Assembly: GCA_035557095.1 (NCBI GenBank)
Contig: DATMEB010000093.1
Coordinates: 1-19,203 of the forward strand
Source of the DNA: JALZDI01 sp035557095
GTDB taxonomy: Bacteria; Actinomycetota; Actinomycetes; Propionibacteriales; Nocardioidaceae
Reading direction: 5' to 3'
Length of the DNA: 19,203 bases
Shown piece by piece: positions 7,635 to 13,776 of this stretch (within the stretch, counting starts at the first letter, position 1; every line of letters starts with the position of its first letter). A program made the position numbers and the translations under genes. A model generated the notes under the pieces. It saw only the letters and a program-made list of their open reading frames with translations, had not been told where the DNA came from and did not search any database.

Positions 7635-7726
7635 GCTCCGGGGGTCACTGTGCAGTGGGGTGAAGAGAAAACGGCGGAGACCGCCACCGGGGTGGTCAGC
7701 TTCCGCCCATGCATGAGGAGAAAAGA

Positions 7727-7930
7727 ATGGCTCAGGGCACGGTCAAGTGGTTCAACGGCGACAAGGGCTTCGGCTTCATCGCCCAGGAGGACGGCGGCGA
7801 CGACGTCTTCGTGCACTACTCGGCAATCCAGACCAGCGGCTACCGCACGCTCGACGAGAACCAGAAGGTCGAGTTCGAGATCACCCAGGGTCCGAAGGGC
7901 CCGCAGGCTGAGAACGTCCGCCCCGTCTGA
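7727..7930 (+). CDS. csp: Cold-shock protein, CspA family
   Basis: This is a 67-residue single-stranded nucleic-acid-binding protein with one cold-shock domain, acting as an RNA chaperone in the cytoplasm. The opening MAQGTVKWFNGDKGFGFI contains RNP1 (KGFGFI), and DVFVHYS is RNP2; the end QAENVRPV is typical of actinobacterial CspA. The ATG at 7727 has a GAGGAG box at 7715-7720, 6 bases away, so the earlier in-frame ATG at 7709 is not used. The 5' leader is long and structured: besides the terminator-like hairpin there are short hairpins CACTG-TG-CAGTG (about 7647-7658) and GGCGG-AGA-CCGCC (about 7672-7684). A strong hairpin follows the stop. It is monocistronic. Confidence 0.97.
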   Translation: MAQGTVKWFNGDKGFGFIAQEDGGDDVFVHYSAIQTSGYRTLDENQKVEFEITQGPKGPQAENVRPV

Positions 7931-7950
7931 GTCGGACCCCAGCGCTTTAC

Positions 7951-7980
7951 GAAGGCCCCGCCGGCATCGGCGGGGCCTTC
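7951..7980. terminator. Strong hairpin between csp and the convergent alaX gene
   Basis: GAAGGCCCCGCCG at 7951-7963 pairs perfectly with CGGCGGGGCCTTC at 7968-7980 around a GCAT loop, a 13-base-pair stem. It lies 20 bases after the csp stop and 89 bases past the end of the convergent editing-protein gene. There is no T tract, as is common for actinobacterial terminators, and it could serve both directions. Confidence 0.75.
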
Positions 7981-8069
7981 GTCATGTCCGGCCCTCCATT
8001 CCGGCCCCTGTGTGCTCCCGGACGGGATGGGCACTTCGCGCAATGTCGACGCGAAGGGGCGCTGGGTGC

Positions 8070-8843
8070 TCAGGTGGGGTCGGCGACCTCGAGGCGGATG
8101 CGCTTGTTGCCCTTGCCCTTGGACTCCGTGCCGGTGACCGAGACCCGGCCGACGTCGGCGGTGCTGGCGACATGGGTGCCGCCGTCGGCCTGCTTGTCGA
8201 GACCGACGATGTCGATCACCCGCAGAGGGTCGATCTCGCGCGGGATGAGGTTGGCCGCGGTACGGATCAGCGCGGGGTCGCCGTCGGCCACCTCCCGGCC
8301 GACGAAGTCGACCACGATCTCGCGGGCCCGCGAGATCTCCTCGTTGATGCGGAACTCCACCCGGCTGCCGAGCTCGGCGGACATCGACTCCAGCGGGAAG
8401 TCCAGCCTCCCCTTCCCCGGGTCCATGTTGCCGCCGGTGACCGCGACGCCGAACTCGGTCCAGATCACCCCGCACAGGATGTGCAGCGCGGTGTGCGTGC
8501 GCATGAGCAGGTGGCGCCGGCCCCAGTCGAGCTCGCCGTACACCTCCTCACCGGCCTGCGGCAGCTCGGGCGCGTCGAGCCAGTGCCAGATCCGCCCGCC
8601 GTCGCGCTTGACCTTCGTGACCGGGACCGGGCCGGAGGCCAGCCGCAGCGTGCCCACGTCGTAGGGCTGCCCGCCGCCGCCGGGGTAGAACGCCGTCCGC
8701 GCCAGGACCACCCGTCCCTGCTCGGCGTCGACGTCGACCACCTCGCTGTCGAACTCGTGCAGGTAGGCGTCGACCGCGAACAGCTCGCTGCGCGCGAGCC
8801 CCTCGGGTGGGTCCGACGGCACCGCGCGTCCTGGCACTCCCAT
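8070..8843 (-). CDS. alaX: AlaX-type alanyl-tRNA editing protein
   Basis: This is a 257-residue free-standing editing protein resembling the editing domain of alanyl-tRNA synthetase. It is predicted to hydrolyse mischarged Ser- or Gly-tRNA(Ala). The N-terminal part has the Gly-rich AFYPGGGGQPYDVGTL (51-66) typical of AlaX-M proteins; the zinc site begins with RTHTALHIL, giving H117 and H121. The second half of the site reads KQADGGTHVAST: H224 is present, but the Cys usually before GGTHV is Asp220. The ATG at 8843 has an ideal AAGGAG box at 8851-8856, 7 bases upstream. It follows the HAD gene after 24 bases, probably in one operon, and ends opposite csp. Substrate choice and whether the Asp supports zinc binding are open. 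Confidence 0.88.
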   Translation of the reverse strand: MGVPGRAVPSDPPEGLARSELFAVDAYLHEFDSEVVDVDAEQGRVVLARTAFYPGGGGQPYDVGTLRLASGPVPVTKVKRDGGRIWHWLDAPELPQAGEEVYGELDWGRRHLLMRTHTALHILCGVIWTEFGVAVTGGNMDPGKGRLDFPLESMSAELGSRVEFRINEEISRAREIVVDFVGREVADGDPALIRTAANLIPREIDPLRVIDIVGLDKQADGGTHVASTADVGRVSVTGTESKGKGNKRIRLEVADPT

Positions 8844-8867
8844 GGTGTGGCTCCTTCGCAGTCGGGG

Positions 8868-9548
8868 TCAGGTCAGCTGAGCCGCGAGGTCGTCGATGCC
8901 GGCGGCCGTGCGGTCGGGGGTGGTGAAGTACGACGGGTAGCGCGCACCACCGGTGCGGTCGATCCACGCGGTCTGCATCCCCGCACGTGCCGCACCGTCG
9001 ACGTCCCAGGGGTGTGCGGCGACCAGCAACATCGCCGCGATGTCGACCTGGCACTGCCTGGCGGCGTACTCGTAGGCCGCGGCCGCGGGCTTCCACACCT
9101 TCGCGTCCTCCACGCTGAGCAGCATCTCGCACTCGTCCCGGAGCCCGGCCCGCCCCAGCAGGCCCTCGGCGACCGAGGCCGCGCCGTTGGACAGCGTGAC
9201 CTGCCGCAGCCCGCCGGCGCGCAGCGCGTGCATGCCCGCGGGGACGTCCGGGTGCACCTCGAGTCCTTCGAAGCCGGACATGATGTGGTCGACCGCGGCG
9301 TCGAGGTCACGGTCGAGCGCGGCCCCGGCCAGCGCGGCGTACAGCCCCTCGCGGCCCAGGGTGGCGAAGCGCTCGCTGGTGCCGGACACGGTGCGCGCGA
9401 ACCCGTCGCGCAGCAGGCCCGCGAACCAGGTCCGCGCGAGAGCGGGGTCGGCGCCGACCTCGGCGAACCGTGCGGCCATCGCCGTCATATCCGACAGCGT
9501 CTCGTTGACGTCGAAGACCACGACCTCGACCTGCCTGCCACCGGGCAC
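8868..9548 (-). CDS. HAD-superfamily, 2-haloacid dehalogenase type II-like hydrolase
   Basis: This is a cytoplasmic hydrolase of about 226 residues in the haloacid dehalogenase superfamily. Catalytic motifs are in place: FDVNETLSD at 12-20 with nucleophile Asp13, TLSNG at 118-122, the Lys of KVWKP (K153), and AAHPWDVDGA at 177-186 with Asp183. These match type II (S)-2-haloacid dehalogenases more than phosphatases. The true substrate cannot be read from sequence, and many members act on unknown metabolites. The start is ambiguous: GTG at 9548 is preferred (AGAGG seven bases upstream), with GTG at 9563 and 9578 possible. The gene is divergent from tetR, with the TetR-type palindrome in the shared gap, so co-regulation is possible. 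alaX lies 24 bases downstream. Confidence 0.87.
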   Translation of the reverse strand: MPGGRQVEVVVFDVNETLSDMTAMAARFAEVGADPALARTWFAGLLRDGFARTVSGTSERFATLGREGLYAALAGAALDRDLDAAVDHIMSGFEGLEVHPDVPAGMHALRAGGLRQVTLSNGAASVAEGLLGRAGLRDECEMLLSVEDAKVWKPAAAAYEYAARQCQVDIAAMLLVAAHPWDVDGAARAGMQTAWIDRTGGARYPSYFTTPDRTAAGIDDLAAQLT

Positions 9549-9629
9549 CCGGTCACCTCTCACACGTGTGCGGCCCACTGGCGGTCAACGCTACCCCGAG
9601 CCGAGCAGCGACGGCCGGCGTAGTTTCTG

Positions 9630-9650
9630 TACAGTACGTCCGGTACAGTA
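9630..9650. promoter_or_regulatory. TetR-type operator overlapping a leaderless tetR promoter
   Basis: TACAGTAC and GTACAGTA flank the five bases GTCCG, forming a near-perfect 21-bp palindrome (one mismatch per arm). TACAGT at 9644-9649 fits a -10 box (TANNNT); a start seven bases on falls at 9656, exactly the A of the tetR ATG. No ribosome site precedes that ATG, so the mRNA is probably leaderless. A repressor bound here would cover the -10 box, suggesting autoregulation and possibly control of the divergent HAD gene. Confidence 0.65.
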
Positions 9651-9655
9651 TTGGC

Positions 9656-10228
9656 ATGGCGAAGCAGGCAGGGCCGGGGCGCCCGTCCCACCGCGCGCGG
9701 GTGCTCGAGGCGGCGACCGCGGTCGCGCTGCGCGACGGGCCGGGCGCGGTGACGATCGACGCGGTGGTGACCGAGGCGGGGATGAGCCGCGGCGGCGTGC
9801 TGTACCACTTCCCGTCCAAGGACGCCCTGCTCCAGGCGCTGGTCGACCTGGACATCGACGCCGTCCGCGAGGTCACCGGGCTCGACGCGGGGACCGCCGG
9901 CCGCGGCTCCAGCGCGCAACGCATCCGGGCCTACTACGACGCGTGTACGGCGATGACGCCCGAGCGCGGCCGCATCGCGCTCGCGGTCGCGCTCGCGGAG
10001 AACCCCGCCCTGCTGAGCACCTGGGTGTCGGTGCAGCGCGAGCTCGACGCCGTGGACGCGACCGACCGCGGTGGCCACGCGACCGACTCGCTGCTCGCGC
10101 GACTCGCGCTGGACGGGCTCTGGTTCAGCGACCTGATCGACCCCGACCGGTTCACCGCCGCCGAGCGCAAGCGGCTGGTGTCGGCAATCCTCGCCGGAGC
10201 GTCGAAGTCGTCAGGAGGGGCGGCATGA
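9656..10228 (+). CDS. TetR-family transcriptional repressor
   Basis: This is a 190-residue regulator with an N-terminal helix-turn-helix (about 32-52, VTIDAVVTEAGMSRGGVLYHF) followed by PSKDALLQAL, a classic TetR DNA-binding signature. The variable C-terminal half would bind a ligand. The frame is open upstream to 9566, but the ATG at 9656 is chosen because the basic MAKQAGPGRPSHR start is typical and the predicted transcription start falls on this codon. It overlaps the SMR efflux gene by four bases (ATGA), and AGGAGG at 10213-10218 inside its end serves that gene. By analogy with QacR-type pairs it probably represses the efflux gene until a cationic compound binds. Confidence 0.93.
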   Translation: MAKQAGPGRPSHRARVLEAATAVALRDGPGAVTIDAVVTEAGMSRGGVLYHFPSKDALLQALVDLDIDAVREVTGLDAGTAGRGSSAQRIRAYYDACTAMTPERGRIALAVALAENPALLSTWVSVQRELDAVDATDRGGHATDSLLARLALDGLWFSDLIDPDRFTAAERKRLVSAILAGASKSSGGAA

Positions 10229-10554
10229 AGTGGGCGCTGCTGTCGCTGGCGATCGTCCTCGAGGTCACCGGCACGCTGTCGATGCGGGCGTCGGAGGGGT
10301 TCACCCGGCTCGGCTTCACGCTGCTGACCCTCGTCGGCTACGTCGGCGCGTTCTCGCTGCTCGGGCTGGTGCTCAAGCAGGGCATGCCGGTCGGGGTGGC
10401 GTACGGTATCTGGGCCGGGGCAGGGGTTGCGCTGGTCGCGCTGCTGAGCAGGTTCGTGTTCGGCGAGCCGCTGACGCTGGTGATGTGGGCGGGGTTCCTG
10501 CTTATCATCGCCGGTGTTTGGCTGGTGGAGACCGGGGCACACGACGGTCGTTGA
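10225..10554 (+). CDS. Small multidrug resistance (SMR/EmrE-type) efflux protein
   Basis: This is a 109-residue integral membrane protein with four predicted transmembrane helices, functioning as an antiparallel dimer that exchanges protons for quaternary ammonium or guanidinium-type compounds. The essential charged residue is Glu13 in ALLSLAIVLEVTGTLSM; the family landmarks SEGFTRLG, GVAYGIWAGAG and FGEPLTL are present. Length is standard. The ATG overlaps the tetR stop (ATGA) with AGGAGG six bases upstream, so translation is coupled. Sequence alone cannot separate drug exporters (EmrE, Sug) from guanidinium exporters (Gdx); no guanidine riboswitch is seen upstream, only the TetR operator, which favours a drug-type role. 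Confidence 0.94.
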   Translation: MKWALLSLAIVLEVTGTLSMRASEGFTRLGFTLLTLVGYVGAFSLLGLVLKQGMPVGVAYGIWAGAGVALVALLSRFVFGEPLTLVMWAGFLLIIAGVWLVETGAHDGR

Positions 10555-10589
10555 CCCGAACCACCCGGCACCCGTGCTCAGGAGTGCTC

Positions 10590-11321
10590 ATGACCGCCAG
10601 GACGACGAGGACGACCCGACTGCTCGGGGTGCTCGCGACCGCCCTGCTCGCGGCCGGCTGTCTCAGCGCCGAGCCCGAGGAGACCGGCGCGCAGCCCAAC
10701 GTCTCCCAGCGACGGCCTGCACCGGAGTCGCCGTCGGTCGCGGCAGCCGCCCCGTCGACGCGCGGGTCCATGCCACGGAAGCCGTCGCGGGCGCGCTCTG
10801 CTCCAGGACCCGCGAAGACCGCGATCTCTGGCGGCCCGCGGAGGTTCTGGGTCAAGGACAAGCGCCGTTACCGCTCGCAGTGGTACGCCGGTGCGCGACG
10901 GCGCATGATCAACTTCGGCTGCACGTCGGCGCCGTACTACTCCCCCGACTCACGATGCACCCGCAACCGCGGGTTCCACCACGGGCTCGACATGGCGATG
11001 CCGTGCGGAACGCCGCTGTTCTCGGGGCTGCGTGGGCGCGTCGTCGACCCGAGCTCCGCGGGCTCGCTGGGGACGGCGTACGGGCGCAACGCGTTCCGGA
11101 TCCGCAATCACCGCTTCCGCGTCGACATCGTCATCGGCCACACGCGCAAGGTGTTCGTGCGCCCGGGCCAGCGGGTGCGCCGGGGCCAGCGCATCGCGCG
11201 TGCGTCGAACATGGGCGCGCCGGACGGGTGCCATCTGCACTTCGAGGTGCGTCCCCGGCGCGGATCGGTGTCGCAGGCGGTCAACCCGCGACCGCGGATC
11301 AGGCTGCGCGTCGCCCGGTGA
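10590..11321 (+). CDS. M23-family metallopeptidase lipoprotein (LytM/lysostaphin-like)
   Basis: This is a 243-residue exported peptidoglycan peptidase. A basic n-region (MTARTTRTTR), a short hydrophobic core and LAAGC at 20-24 form a lipoprotein signal with Cys24 as the lipidated residue. A Pro/Ser/Arg-rich linker covers about 25-80, and the M23 domain occupies about 95-230. The zinc site is complete: HHGLD (H130, D134) and HLHFEV (H215, H217), with the usual GTPLFSGLRGRV and RPGQRVRRGQRIA between. Four extra cysteines (111, 123, 139, 214) could form disulfides. The ATG at 10590 has AGGAG five bases upstream; it starts 35 bases after the efflux gene, so co-transcription with tetR-SMR is possible though the roles look unrelated. 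Confidence 0.9.
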   Translation: MTARTTRTTRLLGVLATALLAAGCLSAEPEETGAQPNVSQRRPAPESPSVAAAAPSTRGSMPRKPSRARSAPGPAKTAISGGPRRFWVKDKRRYRSQWYAGARRRMINFGCTSAPYYSPDSRCTRNRGFHHGLDMAMPCGTPLFSGLRGRVVDPSSAGSLGTAYGRNAFRIRNHRFRVDIVIGHTRKVFVRPGQRVRRGQRIARASNMGAPDGCHLHFEVRPRRGSVSQAVNPRPRIRLRVAR

Positions 11322-11359
11322 GGCACGGGCGTCCCGGCTTCCACCGTCCGGGCGGGGCG

Positions 11360-11365
11360 TAGCCT
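11360..11365 (+). promoter_or_regulatory. Possible -10 element before the acidic-tail gene
   Basis: TAGCCT matches TANNNT and lies 54 bases upstream of the ATG at 11420, in the only gap of size (98 bases) between the M23 gene and the next one. No clear -35 box is visible. Weak call. Confidence 0.25.
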
Positions 11366-11419
11366 GCACACAGCGCAAGCGCGACGCCAGCCAGGTGTCC
11401 GCTCAACTCGGAGGTGCCC

Positions 11420-11818
11420 ATGCCCGGTCGGGTCCAGGTCAAGCTCGCCACCAACCTCTTCATCGACGACCAGCAGGCGATGCGCGAGTCCGCGTACGAG
11501 CGTTTGCGCGACGCGTGGTCCGGCGACGAGGACTTCCCTTACGCCTCGGCATCCGACGTGCCGTTCGACGAGGTCGTGCACAGTCTGGTTGCCGACGCCG
11601 TGCCACTGGAGCTTCCGGGGTGCCGGCGCAGCGCGATGGAGGTCGAGGTCGGTGAGCAGGTGGAGGAGTCCGAAGACGCGCCAACGTCCGGGGACACGGA
11701 CGACGACGGGGACAGCGACGGCGACAGCGACACCGACGACCAGGACAACGCCGACCAGGACGACGCCGACCAGGACACCGACGATCAGGACACCGCGGCG
11801 GACTCCGACCAGCGCTGA
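11420..11818 (+). CDS. Hypothetical protein with Asp/Gln pentapeptide-repeat acidic tail
   Basis: This is a 132-residue protein that I do not recognise. Residues 1-80 look folded (PGRVQVKLATNLFIDDQQ, SAYERLRDAW, VVHSLVADAVPLELPG). From about 81 it becomes extremely acidic, first EVEVGEQVEESED, then DTDDDGDSDGDSDTD, then four pentapeptides of the form DQDxA/D. There is no signal peptide. The net charge of the tail is strongly negative, and it must be disordered; nucleic-acid mimicry, calcium binding or simple solubility are all possible. The ATG at 11420 (GGAGG five bases upstream) is preferred over the in-frame GTG at 11414. The aldolase-family gene follows after 33 bases, so the pair is probably an operon. 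Confidence 0.75.
   Translation: MPGRVQVKLATNLFIDDQQAMRESAYERLRDAWSGDEDFPYASASDVPFDEVVHSLVADAVPLELPGCRRSAMEVEVGEQVEESEDAPTSGDTDDDGDSDGDSDTDDQDNADQDDADQDTDDQDTAADSDQR
11738..11797 (+). repeat. Four in-frame tandem 15-bp repeats coding DQDxA
   Basis: The units start at 11738, 11753, 11768 and 11783 and read GACCAGGACaaCGCC with changes at a few positions. Each codes Asp-Gln-Asp-x-Ala or Asp. The unit length is a multiple of three, so gain or loss of a copy would keep the frame. Confidence 0.85.
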
Positions 11819-11851
11819 GCACGCGCGCCGCACGACGAACGGAGGGTCGCG

Positions 11852-12745
11852 ATGAACCCCGGTCCGATCTCCCCGGGGGTGTGGGGCGTCGTCGCCACAC
11901 CGTTCACCGGGCCGGCGTACGACGTCGACGAGGCCAGCCTCGCCAAGCTCGTCGCCCACTACGAGGCCATCGGCGTCACCGGCCTCACGGTGCTCGGTGT
12001 CTTCGGCGAGGCTGCGCGACTGTCGACCGAGGAACGTCGCCGAGTGCTCGAGACCGTCGCAGACACCGTCTCCCTCACGCTCGTCGTCGGAGCGACCGCG
12101 CTGGGCACGGCGCCCGTCGTCGAGGAGGTACGCCAGGCGCAGGACGTCGTCGGTGACCGGCTGGCCGGCGCGATGGTGCAGGTCAACTCCCCCGACCCCG
12201 ACGTGCTCTCACGCCACCTCGTCGCGGTGCACGAGGCGACCGGCGCGGGTCTCGTGGTGCAGGACTACCCCGTGGTCAGCGGGGTGAACATCGGGTCCGG
12301 CGCGCTGGTCTCGGCTTTACGCTCGTTGCCGTTCGTGGTCGCGGTGAAGGCCGAGGCCCCGCCGACGCCGGTGGCGATCGCGGCACTCACCCGCGGGCTC
12401 GACGTACCCGTGTTCGGAGGACTCGGCGGCATCGGCCTGCTCGACGAGCTCGACGCGGGCTCGGCCGGGGCGATGACCGGGTTCTCCTTCCCCGAAGGTC
12501 TGATCGCGTGTGTGCAGGCATGGCGCGACGGTGGTTTCGACGCCGCCCGCGGCGTGTGGACGCCGTACCTGCCGCTGGTCAACTTCGAGCAGCAGGTCCG
12601 GATCGCGCTCGCCGTACGGAAGGAGTGCCTGCGAAGGCGCGGGCTCATCGACGACGCCGGCGTGCGCCCGCCTGCCGCCGCAATGCCCGAGGAGCTGATG
12701 GCTCAGCTTGTGCGCCACCTCGACGCCGTCCCGCACCTCATCTGA
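11852..12745 (+). CDS. DapA/N-acetylneuraminate lyase superfamily aldolase or lyase
   Basis: This is a 297-residue TIM-barrel enzyme of the dihydrodipicolinate synthase superfamily, which uses a lysine Schiff base to a 2-oxoacid. The Schiff-base lysine is K166 in FVVAVKAEAPP, and the catalytic tyrosine is Y139 in VVQDYPV. The substrate-site segment reads GVFGEAARLSTEER (49-62) where authentic DapA has GTTGE, so lysine biosynthesis is unlikely; a sugar-acid or other 2-oxoacid aldolase or dehydratase is more likely. The ATG at 11852 has GGAGGG at 11841-11846, five bases away. It lies 33 bases after the acidic-tail gene and ends 35 bases from a convergent gene. No sugar transporter or dehydrogenase partner nearby shows the substrate. 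Confidence 0.86.
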   Translation: MNPGPISPGVWGVVATPFTGPAYDVDEASLAKLVAHYEAIGVTGLTVLGVFGEAARLSTEERRRVLETVADTVSLTLVVGATALGTAPVVEEVRQAQDVVGDRLAGAMVQVNSPDPDVLSRHLVAVHEATGAGLVVQDYPVVSGVNIGSGALVSALRSLPFVVAVKAEAPPTPVAIAALTRGLDVPVFGGLGGIGLLDELDAGSAGAMTGFSFPEGLIACVQAWRDGGFDAARGVWTPYLPLVNFEQQVRIALAVRKECLRRRGLIDDAGVRPPAAAMPEELMAQLVRHLDAVPHLI

Positions 12746-12752
12746 GCACTCG

Positions 12753-12774
12753 GCCCGCCGCCCCTGCGCCGGGC
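12753..12774. terminator. Weak hairpin between convergent genes
   Basis: GCCCG at 12753-12757 can pair with CGGGC at 12770-12774 in the 35-base gap between the aldolase-family stop and the end of the cyclic-nucleotide-binding gene. Only five base pairs and no T tract; it is listed because both transcripts must end near here. Confidence 0.25.
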
Positions 12775-12780
12775 AGGAAG

Positions 12781-13776
12781 TCAGGCCCCGTCCTCCCGGC
12801 GATGCCCGCTGGCCAGACCCGCCAGCGCGTCCCGGTCGACCACACCGGCGGCGGCCACGGCGACCGTGCACGGGGTGACAGCGCGCAACGTCGATGTACG
12901 CCGGCCGCTCTCCAGCAGCGCCCGCTCGCCGAGCACCGCGCCAGGACCTACCTCGACCAGCACACGGCCTCCGACCTCGACCTCGAGTACGCCGTCGAGC
13001 AGCAAGAACAGGTCGTCACCGGGTTCGCCCTCGTGGGTGAGCAGATCCCCCGGCGGCATGCGGTGGATCTGCGGGTGCGCTCCGGCCGACATGATCTGAC
13101 GCGACAGCGCCCGCTCGAGCGCGGTCTCCACCTCACGCACCAACGCCGGCGAATCCTCCGCGCCCCACGGGGTGTGGTCGCCGAACGCCTCCAGGCTCCA
13201 GGTGCGGTAGTCGACCAGCGCCGTCTTCGCGACCAGACGGCCCTCGTCGTACAGCCAATGCCGCGGGAACGGGCTGGCCCCGTCGAGCGTGTGCTCCACC
13301 CGGCCGTCGGCGTGCAGGGTGACGCTCAGCGTGGTCCACGCGGTGGGTGCGAAGAACTGCACGTACGGCGGGTGGCTCACCCGGCGTGGAGCCGGCACAC
13401 CGGTGCGGCCGCCGGCCGTCTGGACGAACCGCATCGCGGAGTCACCGACCGGGTAGGCCGCGCGCAGCACCGGCAACGCGACCGCCGCGAAGGTCACGGC
13501 CTGGCGACCCATCTGCAAGGTGGTCGACCCGAGGAGCCCGGACCCGCCGTGGCCGTAGTCGACCACTCGTCCGTCCTCGACCTCGATCCACGGCTGCAGC
13601 CGGTTGGCGAACCGGCAGCCGTCGGCGGCCACGAACGCGTCCAGGTCCTCGATGTGGTCCGGCGGCGGTGCATCGTAGTGCGACACACCTACCGCGAACG
13701 GCACCTTGTAGACCATGCCGGTCACCGCCTCACTGGGGATCCAGGAGACGGCTGCCACAGACTTCTCGATCCTCAT
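12781..13776 (-). CDS. Cyclic-nucleotide-binding domain protein with uncharacterised N-terminal domain
   Basis: This is a 331-residue protein. The C-terminal cyclic-nucleotide-binding domain (about 225-315) starts PPGDLLTHEGEPGDDLFLLL and contains the phosphate-binding cassette VLGERALLES-GRRTSTLRA. Glu284 is placed to hold the ribose and Arg293 the cyclic phosphate, so cAMP binding is plausible. There is no helix-turn-helix after it, so it is not a CRP-type regulator. Residues 1-220 (MRIEKSVAAVSWIPSEAV, then a Gly-rich GHGGSGLLGSTTLQMG) resemble actinobacterial proteins of unknown function I have seen paired with this domain; no catalytic motif is recognised. The ATG at 13776 overlaps the upstream TGA by one base (TGATG), so translation is coupled. 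A GTG one codon earlier is also possible. Confidence 0.88.
   Translation of the reverse strand: MRIEKSVAAVSWIPSEAVTGMVYKVPFAVGVSHYDAPPPDHIEDLDAFVAADGCRFANRLQPWIEVEDGRVVDYGHGGSGLLGSTTLQMGRQAVTFAAVALPVLRAAYPVGDSAMRFVQTAGGRTGVPAPRRVSHPPYVQFFAPTAWTTLSVTLHADGRVEHTLDGASPFPRHWLYDEGRLVAKTALVDYRTWSLEAFGDHTPWGAEDSPALVREVETALERALSRQIMSAGAHPQIHRMPPGDLLTHEGEPGDDLFLLLDGVLEVEVGGRVLVEVGPGAVLGERALLESGRRTSTLRAVTPCTVAVAAAGVVDRDALAGLASGHRREDGA

Noticed and set aside
7614..9623. Long plus-strand open frame (669 codons) across csp, alaX and the HAD gene
   Set aside because: It runs through the csp gene in a different frame and antisense to two well-supported genes, with low-complexity translation.
10555..10589. 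Guanidine riboswitch or independent promoter around the SMR gene
   Set aside because: The SMR gene starts inside the tetR end by a coupled overlap, leaving no leader, and the 35 bases after it show no structure of note.
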